A DNA stretch of 57,072 bases from CAZYXZ01 sp964651395 (GCA_964651395.1 CAZYXZ010000009.1:1-57072), one strand, 5' to 3'. Shown: positions 15,911 through 25,252, numbered from the stretch's first letter. The notes: a model not told the origin generated them from the sequence alone. A program made the numbers and translations.

Positions 15911-16305
15911 TCCGTGTCCTTGTGGCAGACCGCTTCGAGCAGGAGACCGAACGGGTCGAACCAGAACGTCGCGTAGTAGCCGGCGTGGTACTCCGGGAAG
16001 ACCTTCGGCGCGTAGAGCACGTCGCCGCCGAGGCCAGCGACCACCTCGTGCACCGCGCGCACCTCGGCGCGCGTGCGCACGTAGAACGCGAGGTGGTTGA
16101 CGCCGCACTCCTTGCGGTTGAGCAGGACGGGCGAGGGCGCCGGGTAGAAGAAGACGCGCGTGCCGGCCTTGCCGCCGGCCGGCTGGTAGCTGAACTGCTC
16201 GTCGTCGGCGAAGAACGGCTCGTAGGACAGCAGTGGCATGACCTGGTCGTAGTACGCCTTGGCCGCGCCGAGGTCCGGGACGTTGACGCCGAAGTGGTCG
16301 AGCAC
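15907..16305 (-). CDS. VOC-family protein
   Basis: 132 residues, one glyoxalase-like domain. The start MLDHFGVNVPDLGAAKAYYDQVMPLL gives the first metal-binding histidine, GVNHLAFYVRTRAEVRAVHE the second, and FWFDPFGLLLEAVCH the terminal glutamate. It resembles lactoylglutathione-lyase-like proteins from actinobacteria. A second gene begins 10 bp upstream on the same strand. Confidence 0.85.
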   Translation of the reverse strand: MLDHFGVNVPDLGAAKAYYDQVMPLLSYEPFFADDEQFSYQPAGGKAGTRVFFYPAPSPVLLNRKECGVNHLAFYVRTRAEVRAVHEVVAGLGGDVLYAPKVFPEYHAGYYATFWFDPFGLLLEAVCHKDTD

Positions 16306-16315
16306 GAAGCCGAGG

Positions 16316-16573
16316 CTAGATCACCCAGGCGAGCGGCGTACGGGGCGCGGGGATGCGCTCTTCCAGCTCTTCGACCCAGGCGGGCAGGTCCGACAGCGCC
16401 ATCCAGCCCTGGTCGGCGAGCGCGGCCTCGACCGCGGCCGACTCCTGGGCGGCGGTCAGGTGCATCGACCCGGTGAGCACGTCGAGGTAGCCGAGCTTGG
16501 TGCGCCCCCGGCGTACGTGGACCCGGTCGTGGCCGCAGCGTCGCGACCGCATGCAGGAGAGCTCGTCACTCAC
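16316..16573 (-). CDS. Small protein sharing a module with the NERD protein at 33273
   Basis: 85 residues from GTG 16573 (VSDELSCMRSRRCGHDRV); an alternative ATG is at 16552. The central segment CGHDRVHVRRGRTKLGYLD followed by TG matches the N-terminal segment YGHDRVYVSRGEQRLGYLD of the NERD-domain protein at 33273-34253, and the flanking residues are similar too. It is therefore a free-standing copy of that small module. The function is unknown. It is 10 bp upstream of the VOC gene on the same strand. Confidence 0.6.
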   Translation of the reverse strand: MSDELSCMRSRRCGHDRVHVRRGRTKLGYLDVLTGSMHLTAAQESAAVEAALADQGWMALSDLPAWVEELEERIPAPRTPLAWVI

Positions 16574-16688
16574 GCGTGACCCCCCAAGAAGTCCCACCCC
16601 TGAGACTGCGATGGCTGAGTATCGGCCCTGGGGTGTGGAAAATGAAGCCCGCTCACACAAAATTGCACACGCGGGTTTCGTAACAGTG

Positions 16689-17783
16689 TTACCAATCGCG
16701 GGCGATTGCCGTGGACGGTCCCAGGTCGCGGAAGACCTTGCCCTTCATCCAGCGGAACAGCTTGCCCCGCTGCACCCACAGCAGGTCGCCGGCCGGCCCG
16801 ACCGTCGGCGCGCTCACGGTCTGCCCCGGCGCGGCGATGAGGATCTCGCGCTCCACCCCGTCCGGCGTGCGGTGCACGATCTGCGACTCCTGTCCCCCGC
16901 CCTCGGCGTAGCAGCACTGGTGCACGTAGACCAGGCTCGGCCCGCTCCGCTCGACGTGGTACGTCGTGTGCTCTGTCCGGACGCGCTCGGCGTCGAAGAG
17001 CGTGCCGTGCTCATTGAGGTCGAGCAGCCGCAGGTTGCCGTCCATCTCCCAGTCCATGACCACCCAGATGTGGTTGCTGTCCTCGTGCCAGGTGTGGGTG
17101 TCGAGGTTCCACGGCTCGCTGGAGACCTTCTCCTCCACGTTCTCGTAGCGCCGCGTCGCGCCGCTCGCGAGGTCGAGCACGACGAGCGCCTGCTGGTCGT
17201 AGATGTCGCCGCAGCGCGAGTGGTAGGCGATCCGCGTGCCGTCCGGGCTCACCGACGGGCGCACACCCCGGCCGACCACCTTCGACGTGGGGTGCTCGTT
17301 CATCGCGACAGCCAGGATCGGCGGCTCCTCGGCGCAAGTCAGCGTGCGCAGGTTCTTCCCCGGCGGGATGACCGCGACGTAGACGGTCATGCGGTCCGGG
17401 CTCAGCGCGATGACCGAGCCCTGCTCCGGCCTGCTGAACGACGCCAGCTGCCGCACGACGCGCCCGTTGTTCGCGGAGACCGCGACCAGCCGGCCGTCCG
17501 GCTGCAGCGCGACGAACGACTGGTGCCCGATCGGCTTCGGCACCGGCGGCGGTGGCGGTGGTGGCGGAGACGGCGACGGGGGTGGCGGTGAGGGCGACGG
17601 AGGCGTCGGGGACACCGGCGACGGCGAGCTCGACGTACGCCGAGGTGTCGGCGCCTGCGCGATCGGTGCGCCGTCGCCGCGGTTCTTCACCACGATGAGC
17701 CCGATCGCCACGATCGCGAGCGCCATCGTGAGGGCGATCGCGCCGGCGCGATCGGCCGCCGAGGGCGTGCTGGGCTCAGTCAC
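16689..17783 (-). CDS. Membrane-anchored beta-propeller-like protein with proline-rich linker
   Basis: 364 residues from GTG 17783. A transmembrane helix (about residues 14-32, AIALTMALAIVAIGLIVV) is followed by a Pro/Ser linker (about 45-82, with long Pro runs) and an extracellular domain of TolB/WD40-type repeats, seen as SPDRMTVYVAV, SVSPDGTRIAYHS and TVGPAGDLLWVQRG. It is a surface-exposed binding domain on a stalk. Cysteine pairs (RCGDIY, QCCYAE) suit an oxidised exterior. The ligand is unknown. Confidence 0.75.
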   Translation of the reverse strand: MTEPSTPSAADRAGAIALTMALAIVAIGLIVVKNRGDGAPIAQAPTPRRTSSSPSPVSPTPPSPSPPPPSPSPPPPPPPPVPKPIGHQSFVALQPDGRLVAVSANNGRVVRQLASFSRPEQGSVIALSPDRMTVYVAVIPPGKNLRTLTCAEEPPILAVAMNEHPTSKVVGRGVRPSVSPDGTRIAYHSRCGDIYDQQALVVLDLASGATRRYENVEEKVSSEPWNLDTHTWHEDSNHIWVVMDWEMDGNLRLLDLNEHGTLFDAERVRTEHTTYHVERSGPSLVYVHQCCYAEGGGQESQIVHRTPDGVEREILIAAPGQTVSAPTVGPAGDLLWVQRGKLFRWMKGKVFRDLGPSTAIARDW

Positions 17784-17802
17784 CCCATAACCCTACGTAG
17801 CC

Positions 17803-18480
17803 CTACACCCAGATGACCCCGGGTTCGACCGGCTCCGCGGGGAAAGAGTTGGCTGACCTGGCGAGGATGCGCCGCGCCGACCACGCCGCGGCCGCGGCGT
17901 CGAGTACGTCGTCCGCCGCGGCCATGCGCCCGGCCACACCCAGCTCGACCGGCAGCATGACTCCCTCGATCGCGAGCAGGCGCTTGCGCACCGCCTCCCC
18001 TGCCCAGGTGCGCTTGCTCGGCAGTACGGCCTTCGGGTCCGACTGCGTCGCCATGACGCGGAACGACGTCTCCGGATGGACCTCATAGACCGGGCACGGC
18101 GCCTTGGGCAGCCACTCGTCGACCTCGAGGATCTTGCGACGCAGCGCGAACGCCTGCGCGGAGATGCCACCGCAGCCCGCTTCGCGCGAGATCGCGTTGG
18201 CCTCGGCGTACGTTTCGGCCTCGAGGGCCGTGCGGATCGGCGTGAGGAAGACGCTGCTGCCCTGCCGACCGAGGAAGGCCTTCACCGCGCGGTCGCACGC
18301 CCGCGCGCCGAGGGCCGGCGGATGGATCGGGATGTCGATCGCCACCAGGTCGATCTCACCGGCTTCGCGGACGGTGTCGTCGATCGTGGCCCCGAAGTAC
18401 GCCGCCGGTGGCGCGGAGTCGCCGAGCGCAACCCCGACCCAGCCCGCCTTGCACCCGTCGATGCCCAGCACGCGTGCCAT
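17803..18480 (-). CDS. DUF429-family predicted RNase H-like nuclease
   Basis: 225 residues. It starts MARVLGIDGCKAGWVGVAL, the family opening with the first acidic residue of an RNase H-like fold. LVAIDIPIHPP provides the second acidic position, and CPVYEVHPETSFRVM the Glu/His block. The C-terminal AAADDVLDAAAAAWSA supplies further acidic residues. The family is widespread in actinobacteria and uncharacterised biochemically. It is 15 bp upstream of the next minus-strand gene. Confidence 0.85.
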   Translation of the reverse strand: MARVLGIDGCKAGWVGVALGDSAPPAAYFGATIDDTVREAGEIDLVAIDIPIHPPALGARACDRAVKAFLGRQGSSVFLTPIRTALEAETYAEANAISREAGCGGISAQAFALRRKILEVDEWLPKAPCPVYEVHPETSFRVMATQSDPKAVLPSKRTWAGEAVRKRLLAIEGVMLPVELGVAGRMAAADDVLDAAAAAWSARRILARSANSFPAEPVEPGVIWV

Positions 18481-18495
18481 GCGACCGAGCCTAGG

Positions 18496-19470
18496 TCAGA
18501 GCTCGATGGGCGTCAGGCGGCCGGAGTGGTTGGCGGCCCAGACGGTGAGGTCCTTGTCGCCGACGCCGCGTTCTAGGAGCCGCGCCTGTACCAGGCGCAG
18601 GCGGTCGACGCCGCGCTCCACCACGGGCTTGCCGAGAACCACCATCGGACGCACGAGGAGCGGGAACGCCGGCTCGATGCCGTGGTCGGCGTTGAGGCCG
18701 AGGCGCACACGCTGGTCGAGCATCGCGTGCACGATCTCGAGCGCGTCGCGGTCGCTCTCGATCCAGCGGCGGAACAGGTTCGCGTGATGCGTGGCCTGCA
18801 GCGGCGCCCACGTGGTCGCGGTCAGGTCCTTCGTGCCGTAGATCTCGACGACCAGCAGCGCGCCGTCGGCGCTGATCGCCAGCGCGTCGACCTCGTTGCC
18901 CAGCGGCGTGTTCGTCTTCCACCACGCGAGGTTGCCCTTGAGCGGCGGGTCGAGCGCGGCCATGAACGGCTTGCTCATCTCGGAGCGGACCATCGCCTTC
19001 TCGTTCGGGCTCGCGTAGTGCAGCAGCGCCTCGCGGTCGATGACTGACCAGCTCGTCGACTGGTACGCGCTGAACGCCGACTCCACCGCGCCCGGTCGGT
19101 CGGCAAAGCGTTTGTCCGCACGCGCCATCGCGCGGTCGAGATAGTCGTCGATCGCCGGCCAGAGCGCCGCGGTCTTCTCCTCGTTGTGCCACTGCTCCCA
19201 GTTCGGGTTCCACCCGTGCGCGGACACCTTGAAGAAGGGATCCGCCTCGAGCTGGAAGCCACGCGTTCCGGCGTACCGGAGCTCGAGGGCTTTGGCGGCA
19301 CCGATGTAGAAGGTGACCCAGTGCGGCGTCTTGCCGGGATAGCCGCGGAGCTGGAGGTCGGCGCCGTTGCGGCCGCCGCGGGCGTTCTGCACGAGCGAGT
19401 GGGCGAAGCCGCCGGTGTCGAGGACGTCGAGAAGCTCTTTCGGCACGCGCCGGTCGTAGCGAAGGTTCAC
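18496..19470 (-). CDS. Hypothetical protein with PD-(D/E)XK-like core
   Basis: 324 residues, start GTG 19470 (VNLRYDRRVPKELLDVLD). The longer in-frame version to 19599 has an atypical basic N-terminus and no ribosome-binding site. The middle segment NEVDALAISADGALLVVEIY followed by GTKD has the spacing of a restriction-endonuclease-like core (Asp, then Glu-x-Tyr in place of Glu-x-Lys, with a Lys three residues later). That would be a divergent or inactive nuclease. No family is recognised with confidence. Confidence 0.65.
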   Translation of the reverse strand: MNLRYDRRVPKELLDVLDTGGFAHSLVQNARGGRNGADLQLRGYPGKTPHWVTFYIGAAKALELRYAGTRGFQLEADPFFKVSAHGWNPNWEQWHNEEKTAALWPAIDDYLDRAMARADKRFADRPGAVESAFSAYQSTSWSVIDREALLHYASPNEKAMVRSEMSKPFMAALDPPLKGNLAWWKTNTPLGNEVDALAISADGALLVVEIYGTKDLTATTWAPLQATHHANLFRRWIESDRDALEIVHAMLDQRVRLGLNADHGIEPAFPLLVRPMVVLGKPVVERGVDRLRLVQARLLERGVGDKDLTVWAANHSGRLTPIEL

Positions 19471-19549
19471 GCCTGTCCTGTCCGCTTGACGGCGAGGCGC
19501 TGACGCTTCGTCGGGGGAAGTGCACCCCCAGTGTGCACCTATGCCCGGA

Positions 19550-19756
19550 TCAGCTGGCCTGGCGGTGCCGATGCAGGTGGCGCGCCAGCCAGGACGCACG
19601 CTCGTTCGGTCGCTCCGCCGCGCTCGGGATCCAGCCTCGTGGACGCTCGGGCGGCGCGGGCACCGGCGGTCCGGCGTACGGGATCGGGCTCGGCCAGCAG
19701 TACCACTGACCGTCGCTCGCCTCGTACCAGTCGCCCGGCTGCGGCTCCGCGCTCAT
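19550..19756 (-). CDS. Small Trp-rich hypothetical protein
   Basis: 68 residues starting MSAEPQPGDWYEASDGQWYCWPSP, with the GDWY-x5-QWYC pattern related to the short DUF2510-type modules that precede actinobacterial membrane proteins. The remaining part is Pro/Arg rich. No membrane segment follows, so it is a free-standing module. Confidence 0.55.
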   Translation of the reverse strand: MSAEPQPGDWYEASDGQWYCWPSPIPYAGPPVPAPPERPRGWIPSAAERPNERASWLARHLHRHRQAS

Positions 19757-19868
19757 CTCGCCTCCCGGCGCCTACCCCCAATCACTCACCCTTCTCCTAC
19801 TCCCCGCGCCGCGTCACAGATTTGGGCAAAGCCAGCCGAATCGGCTACCAAGCACTTACCTGGGTGCT

Positions 19869-22076
19869 CTACTCGTCGACGTCTCGGCCGCGCACCGCGG
19901 CGAGCGGCACGAAGCACATCCCGGTGAGGATCGCGCCGACGGCCAGCGTGATCCACAAACGCACGCCGTCGCCGATCGGTCCGATGGCGGACAGGACGCA
20001 CAACGCGGCGGTGCTGACGATCAGCAGGACGCGGAACGTCCACTGCTTCAGGGCGGACGTCGGTGCCGTGCTGCCGGCCAGGAACTTGGCCTGCTCGCCT
20101 CGATCCCACAACGACCACGCCGCCTGCACCGACAACACAGCCACCGCGGCCACGGCGATGCAGAGCAGTGTGCCGAGCCGGTACGGCGTGAGCCATGTCG
20201 GTGTGCCCAGGGGCCGATCGCGACCGACCAGGTCACCGCCCTCGCGGAGTGCCCAGTCGGCGACGCGCGTCGCTCGGTTGGTGGCCTCGCCGGGGAAGCG
20301 CCACAGCATGCTGCCCACGAACCACAGCCCTGCGAACAGCGGCGCCCTCCCGAGCGGCAGGCCCGCTGTCCGCAGCGCACGCGCCTCGCGCGCCTGGGCG
20401 AACGCCGCAGCGTTGGTGGGAGCGTCCGGCCAGTCGACGCCGGCCGCCTGGGCGAGATCCGCGGCGAGGTCGGCCATGAACCCGTCACTGACGTGCTGGT
20501 ACGTCGTGTGGTCGGTGAAGACGGTGCGCCCGTGCCGCAGGACCACCGGCTCGTACGTCGCGCCCTGCGCGGCGGCGGCCGCGGTAGAGATCGGGGTGGG
20601 AGGCACGCGCGGGATCCACTGCACCGCCCAGAACACGAGCGAGATCGCCGCGAGCAACAGCCACGGCAGCAGGTCCGACGCGCCGAACCAGTCCCTGAAC
20701 GGACCGACGACCAGCCCGAGCACGCCGAGCAGCACCCCGAGTGCGCCGACCACGTGCGCCGCCTGGCGCGGATCGGGGTCCTCGAGCACCCGCGTGAGCG
20801 TGCCGTGCGGCACGGGGTCGGAGGACGCGACGTAGTCCCGCCACAGCTGCGGGCTGCCGTCGGCGTACCAGGCCTCGCGGAGGATGTACTCGCGCATCAG
20901 GCTCTTGCGCATCTTGCGCCAGCAGTAGTGCGTGAGCGTGGCGCTGGCCGCGGCGCCGACGAGCAGCATCGTGAGCCAGCTGAAGCCGTTGTAGTGATGG
21001 CCCCACCGGACGTCCGTGCCCCAGGCGACGAGTCCGGCGGCGCCGACCGGCACGAGCGCCGAGACCAACGCACCGACGGTCAGCAGCGGACGCCACGCGT
21101 CCTCGGCGATGCGGCCGATGTAGCGCACGCGCCAGATCGCCTGGCCGAGCGTCACGTAGAGCTTGGGTGACGGCACGGCGGGTGTCGGCCGCGTCAGCAT
21201 GTCGAAGGTCAGGGCCGCCCCTGCCGAGTGACCGACGACGGCCAGCTGCTCGCTCTGCAGCGCCACCCATTTCGCGTCGCGCTCGATGCGCTGACGGATG
21301 CTGGCGCGGTCCACCGGTCGGGCGTTGAGGATGGCGTTCACGTCGCCGACCGAGTCGGCCAAGGTCCGCGCGACCTTCTCCGCGCCCTCGCGCACGCTCT
21401 TCACCGGGATGAGTCGCACCGCACGCAGGACGAGCATGGTCACGACGACGAGGCCGGCGAGGACGCCGGCGGCCAGCGCCAGCACGAACAGCAGGAGGGT
21501 GAGCTTGACCCAGGTGTAGACCAGCTTCCACAGCGCGTCGCCCGGGTTGCTGCGCGCCCGCTCGCGCCCCCAGATCGTGCGCATGAACTCCGCGGCGCTG
21601 GCCGGCGTGATCGCGACGAACCAGCTCGCCAGCTGGTTGAACGTCAGCGCCTGGAACGAGTCCGCCCAGCAGCTCTCTGCCAGCAGCCAGCGGTGGACGC
21701 CGCCGTCGGCGTCCTGGAAGGTGAGCCGGCCGTGTGCCGGCCCGTCGCCGGGATCGAGCTCGACGTCTGTGAACGCCACACCGTGAATGGGCCGAGCGTG
21801 GTCGCCGCGCTGCCAGGTCTCCAGCCACGTGGTGAGCGGGTTGGCGAACTGGCGCAGCGTGCCGCCGCGCTTCTGCGAGCCGATCCCGTGCACGAAGAGA
21901 ACGCCCAGCTCGTAGTCGGGGATCGGGTCGGGGTCGGGCGCGATCGCCGCAGCGGACTTCGTCGCCTTGGTCGCCTTGGCGGCCTTGGTCGCCTTGGCGG
22001 CCTTGGTCGCCTTGGCGGCCTTGGTCGCCTTGGCGGCCTTGGCAGCCTTGGCCGCCTTCGTCGCAGCACCAGCCAT
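19869..22076 (-). CDS. Large membrane alpha/beta-hydrolase-like protein with Lys/Ala-rich N-terminal repeats
   Basis: 735 residues from ATG 22076. The first about 40 residues are alternating KAAKAT repeats, basic like a histone-H1 tail. The hydrolase part starts with GVLFVHGIGSQKRGG (oxyanion region) and has a late AVVGHSAGAALTFDML nucleophile elbow. Between them and afterwards are at least six membrane segments (for example LLLFVLALAAGVLAGLVVV and WLLLAAISLVFWAVQW). Such multi-spanning VHGIGxQ proteins are uncharacterised in actinobacteria. Extending the ORF beyond 22076 would run antisense through the methyltransferase and is rejected. Confidence 0.8.
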   Translation of the reverse strand: MAGAATKAAKAAKAAKATKAAKATKAAKATKAAKATKATKSAAAIAPDPDPIPDYELGVLFVHGIGSQKRGGTLRQFANPLTTWLETWQRGDHARPIHGVAFTDVELDPGDGPAHGRLTFQDADGGVHRWLLAESCWADSFQALTFNQLASWFVAITPASAAEFMRTIWGRERARSNPGDALWKLVYTWVKLTLLLFVLALAAGVLAGLVVVTMLVLRAVRLIPVKSVREGAEKVARTLADSVGDVNAILNARPVDRASIRQRIERDAKWVALQSEQLAVVGHSAGAALTFDMLTRPTPAVPSPKLYVTLGQAIWRVRYIGRIAEDAWRPLLTVGALVSALVPVGAAGLVAWGTDVRWGHHYNGFSWLTMLLVGAAASATLTHYCWRKMRKSLMREYILREAWYADGSPQLWRDYVASSDPVPHGTLTRVLEDPDPRQAAHVVGALGVLLGVLGLVVGPFRDWFGASDLLPWLLLAAISLVFWAVQWIPRVPPTPISTAAAAAQGATYEPVVLRHGRTVFTDHTTYQHVSDGFMADLAADLAQAAGVDWPDAPTNAAAFAQAREARALRTAGLPLGRAPLFAGLWFVGSMLWRFPGEATNRATRVADWALREGGDLVGRDRPLGTPTWLTPYRLGTLLCIAVAAVAVLSVQAAWSLWDRGEQAKFLAGSTAPTSALKQWTFRVLLIVSTAALCVLSAIGPIGDGVRLWITLAVGAILTGMCFVPLAAVRGRDVDE
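21967..22038. repeat. Four perfect 18-bp tandem repeats
   Basis: The unit TTGGTCGCCTTGGCGGCC occurs four times without change, with degenerate units on both sides. It encodes the KAAKAT tract at the N-terminus of the membrane hydrolase. Repeat number is likely to vary between strains. Confidence 0.9.
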
Positions 22077-22190
22077 GTGCACCCCCGTGCGGTCTGGGAA
22101 CGCGCCGGCCCGGATGCTCCTCCACACGGCCGGGACAGCACCAATCGCGCGGTCGGGACAAGATAGGCAGGCCGAACCGAGGAGGGCGAC

Positions 22191-23042
22191 ATGACGGTTC
22201 CGAACCAGGCGATGCGCGATGCGTGGGACGGCGAAGAGGGGGCTCACTGGACCGAGTGCGCTCCGCAGTACGCCGAAGCCGCGCAGCGCATCACGCCGTA
22301 CCTGTATCGAGCGGCGTCCATCGGCGAGAACTCGCACGTCCTCGACGTCGGCTGCGGCTTCGGGGGCACGACGCTGCATGCCGGCCAGCTCGCGCGAAGC
22401 GGCTCGGTGCTCGGGGTCGACCTGTCCTCGCAGATGCTCGAGCTCGCGCGCAAGAACGCGGTCGAGGAGCGGCTGACGCACGTCGAGTTCCAGCAGGCCG
22501 ACGCGCAGGTCGACCCGCTCGGCGCCGGCACCTTCGAGGTCGCGATCAGCCGGTTCGGGGTGATGTTCTTCGAGGACCCGGTGGCGGCGTTCACCAACAT
22601 CCGCGCGGCGTTGAAGCCCGGCGGACGCCTGGTCTTCCTCACCTGGGCGACGTTCCGCGAGAACCCATGGGTGCTGGGCATCTTCGAGGCTCTGGCGCAG
22701 CACATCGAATTGCCGCAGCCCCCGCCGGGGCCGATGCCCGGGCCCGGCCCGTTCTCCTTCGCCGACCCCGACCAGATCCGCGGGACGCTCACCGAGGCCG
22801 GGTTCCACGACATCGAGGTCACGCCGGTCGACGAGGACATCTACGACGGCCCGAACGCCGACGCGGCGTACGCCTTCGTCAGCAACGTCGGCTTCGTTCG
22901 GGCCGTCATGCAGGCCGCACCGGATGAGGCGACCAAGGAGAAGGCCCTCGCCTCGCTGCGCGAGTTTCTCGAGGCGCACGAGAAGCCCGACGGCGTCTGG
23001 ATCCCGAGCCGCTCCTACCTCGTGAAAGCCCAGTCCGCCTGA
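22191..23042 (+). CDS. Class I SAM-dependent methyltransferase
   Basis: 283 residues from ATG 22191, after GAGGAGGGCGAC. Motif I is VLDVGCGFGGTT, motif II GVDLSSQMLELARK, and the post-motif is FQQADAQVD. GRLVFLTWATFRENPW is the usual segment in the methyltransferase 11 group acting on small molecules or lipids. Its stop and the start of the PLD gene share one base (TGATG), so the two are translationally coupled. Confidence 0.9.
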   Translation: MTVPNQAMRDAWDGEEGAHWTECAPQYAEAAQRITPYLYRAASIGENSHVLDVGCGFGGTTLHAGQLARSGSVLGVDLSSQMLELARKNAVEERLTHVEFQQADAQVDPLGAGTFEVAISRFGVMFFEDPVAAFTNIRAALKPGGRLVFLTWATFRENPWVLGIFEALAQHIELPQPPPGPMPGPGPFSFADPDQIRGTLTEAGFHDIEVTPVDEDIYDGPNADAAYAFVSNVGFVRAVMQAAPDEATKEKALASLREFLEAHEKPDGVWIPSRSYLVKAQSA

Positions 23043-24748
23043 TGGGCAGCGACTTCCAGGTCAGCGGAGACAACCCGGACGCTCCGTTCACCCTGCGCAT
23101 CCATCGCGGCGACGGCATGGCGCTGCTCGCGATGAACTGGAAGGGCGGCAAGCCGCCGAAGGACTTCGTCGGGTTCGCGATCCAGTACCGGCCGCCCGGC
23201 GTACCGAAGTTCCTGAACCTGCACAACCGGCTCACGTTCGAAGGGGCCGCCGACGAGGCGGATGCACGGATCACACTGCGCTCGCCGATCCAGAAGTTCC
23301 GATGGGTGCACTTCCCGTACAACGCCGATCTCGCCGGGCCGTTCACCTACAAGGTCACGCCCATGTTCATGGACGAGAACGACAAGCTCAGCCAGGGACT
23401 CGAGCAGCAGGCGAGCATCGAGCTGCGCCGCGAGACCTACCCGGGCAAGCTCAACGTGAGCTTCACGCGCGGGTTCGTGTCGTCACAGGCCTTCGTCGAC
23501 CGCTACGAGAGCAAGGGCCCCATCGACACGCTGCTGCCGGACAAGGCCGACGACGGGCTGGTGTTCAAGCCCACCCACCCGGAGACGGTCGACGCACTGG
23601 CGTGGATGGGCTTCGAGGCGCGCAGCGCCGTTCTCGAGGTCCTGGACCGGGCGATCGCGCACAAGGACGCCGAGGTGTGCGTTGTCGCGTACGACCTCAG
23701 CGAGCCCGAGGTCGTCCGGCGACTGCAGAAGCTGGGCAAGCGGCTGCGCATCGTGATCGACGACTCGGGGACACATGGCAAGCACGAGTCCGGCGAGTCG
23801 CAGGCCGCCCGCAAGCTGGAGAAGACCGCCGGCAAGAGCCGGGTCAAGCGCCAGCACATGGGCAGTCTGCAGCACAACAAGACCATCGTCGTGACCGGGA
23901 CCGGATTGCACATGGCCGTGTGCGGCTCGACGAACTTCAGCTGGCGCGGGTTCTACGTGCAGAGCAACAACGCCATCGTGCTCCAGGGCGCCAAGGCGAC
24001 GAAGCCGTTCCTCACCGCTTTCGAGCAGTACTGGGCGAGCGACTCCGTGGCCGACTTCGGGAAGTCGCCCGCCGCGAAGTGGATCGACCTGGGGCTCACC
24101 GGCATCGACGCCAAGGTCGCGTTCTCGCCGCACATCACCTCCAACGCGCTGCTGAAGGGCATCGCGAAGGACGTCGCCGGCACGAAGTCGAGCCTCTTCT
24201 ACTCGATGGCCTTCCTGTACCAGACCGAAGGGCCGATCCGTGAGGCGGTCACGAAGGTCACCGAGGACCGCGACATCTTCGTGTTCGGGATGTCGGACAA
24301 GAAGGTCGGCGGCATCGACCTGCAGGAGCCCGGGAGCAATCCAACACCGGTGAGCCCGGCTGCGCTCACGAAGAACGCGCCGGAGCCGTTCAAGTCGGAG
24401 CCGGCCGGCGGCGGCGGCAACCGGCTGCACCACAAGTTCGCGGTCATCGACTTCGACCAGCCGAACGCCCGCGTCTACATGGGGTCGTACAACTTCTCCG
24501 ACCCGGCCGACACCAGCAATGGCGAGAACCTGCTGCTGATCAAAGACCGGCGGATCGCGGTGTCGTACATGGTCGAGGCGGTCCGCATCTTCGACCACTA
24601 CCAGTACCGCCTCCGCGAGAAGGACGCGAAGAAGAAGAGCAAGCCGCTCTACCTGACGAAGCCGCCCCGCAAGGCCGGCGAGAAGCCGTGGTGGCACAAG
24701 GACTACACGATCCGCACTCGCATCCGTGACCGCGAGCTCTTCGCCTGA
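23042..24748 (+). CDS. Phospholipase D-like protein with two HKD half-sites
   Basis: 568 residues. An N-terminal domain of about 160 residues precedes two PLD half-sites: LQHNKTIVV with GSTNFSW (near residue 280), and LHHKFAVIDFD with GSYNFSD (near residue 465). The Asp of the canonical HxKxxxxD is missing in the first and present in the second. No signal peptide is seen, so the protein is probably cytoplasmic; such PLD proteins can be nucleases or phosphodiesterases. It is coupled to the methyltransferase upstream and followed by a macro-domain gene after 12 bp, which hints at nucleotide or nucleic-acid chemistry. Confidence 0.85.
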   Translation: MGSDFQVSGDNPDAPFTLRIHRGDGMALLAMNWKGGKPPKDFVGFAIQYRPPGVPKFLNLHNRLTFEGAADEADARITLRSPIQKFRWVHFPYNADLAGPFTYKVTPMFMDENDKLSQGLEQQASIELRRETYPGKLNVSFTRGFVSSQAFVDRYESKGPIDTLLPDKADDGLVFKPTHPETVDALAWMGFEARSAVLEVLDRAIAHKDAEVCVVAYDLSEPEVVRRLQKLGKRLRIVIDDSGTHGKHESGESQAARKLEKTAGKSRVKRQHMGSLQHNKTIVVTGTGLHMAVCGSTNFSWRGFYVQSNNAIVLQGAKATKPFLTAFEQYWASDSVADFGKSPAAKWIDLGLTGIDAKVAFSPHITSNALLKGIAKDVAGTKSSLFYSMAFLYQTEGPIREAVTKVTEDRDIFVFGMSDKKVGGIDLQEPGSNPTPVSPAALTKNAPEPFKSEPAGGGGNRLHHKFAVIDFDQPNARVYMGSYNFSDPADTSNGENLLLIKDRRIAVSYMVEAVRIFDHYQYRLREKDAKKKSKPLYLTKPPRKAGEKPWWHKDYTIRTRIRDRELFA

Positions 24749-24760
24749 CGGCGCGGCTCG

Positions 24761-25252
24761 ATGAAGCTCACAGTCGTGCGCGGGGACATCACGGTGGCGC
24801 CGGTGGAGGCGATCGTGACGGCCGCGAACAAAGGGCTGCGCGGTGGCGGCGGGGTCGACGGCGCCGTGCATCGCGCAGCCGGGCCGGAACTGCTCAAGGC
24901 GTGCCGACCGTTGGCGCCGTGCCCGACCGGGTCGGCGGTCGTCACGCCGGCGTTCCACCTCGCACCGATCAAGTGGGTGATCCACGCGGTCGGACCGATC
25001 TACACCGGCGCGAGGAAGGCGGCCCCGCTGCTGAAGTCGGCGTACGCCGCATCGCTGGCCCGGGCCGACGAGGTCGGCGCCACATCGGTCGCGTTCCCCG
25101 CGATCTCGACCGGCGTGTACGGCTACCCGGCCGAGGCGGCGGCGCAGCTGTCCGTCGAGGCACTCCGCGAGGCGACCACCGACGTGGCGACCGTCCTGCT
25201 CGTCGCGTTCAGCGACAAGCAGGCAGCCCTCTGGGAAGCGGCGCTGGCCTAG
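24761..25252 (+). CDS. Macro-domain protein (O-acetyl-ADP-ribose deacetylase type)
   Basis: 163 residues. Starts MKLTVVRGDITVAPVEAIVTAAN with the ADP-ribose-binding Asp and Asn. GLRGGGGVDGAVHRAAG is the catalytic loop, and AFPAISTGVYGYP the distal-ribose/phosphate loop. This matches YmdB/MacroD enzymes that remove ADP-ribose or O-acetyl groups. It ends 4 bp into the convergent membrane gene. Cotranscription with the PLD protein is likely. Confidence 0.92.
   Translation: MKLTVVRGDITVAPVEAIVTAANKGLRGGGGVDGAVHRAAGPELLKACRPLAPCPTGSAVVTPAFHLAPIKWVIHAVGPIYTGARKAAPLLKSAYAASLARADEVGATSVAFPAISTGVYGYPAEAAAQLSVEALREATTDVATVLLVAFSDKQAALWEAALA

Noticed and set aside
21967..22038. CRISPR-like array
   Set aside because: The 18-bp units have no spacers and encode a Lys/Ala tract.
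22077..22979. N-terminal extension of the membrane hydrolase to 1036 residues
   Set aside because: It runs antisense through the methyltransferase, which has clear motifs and a ribosome-binding site.
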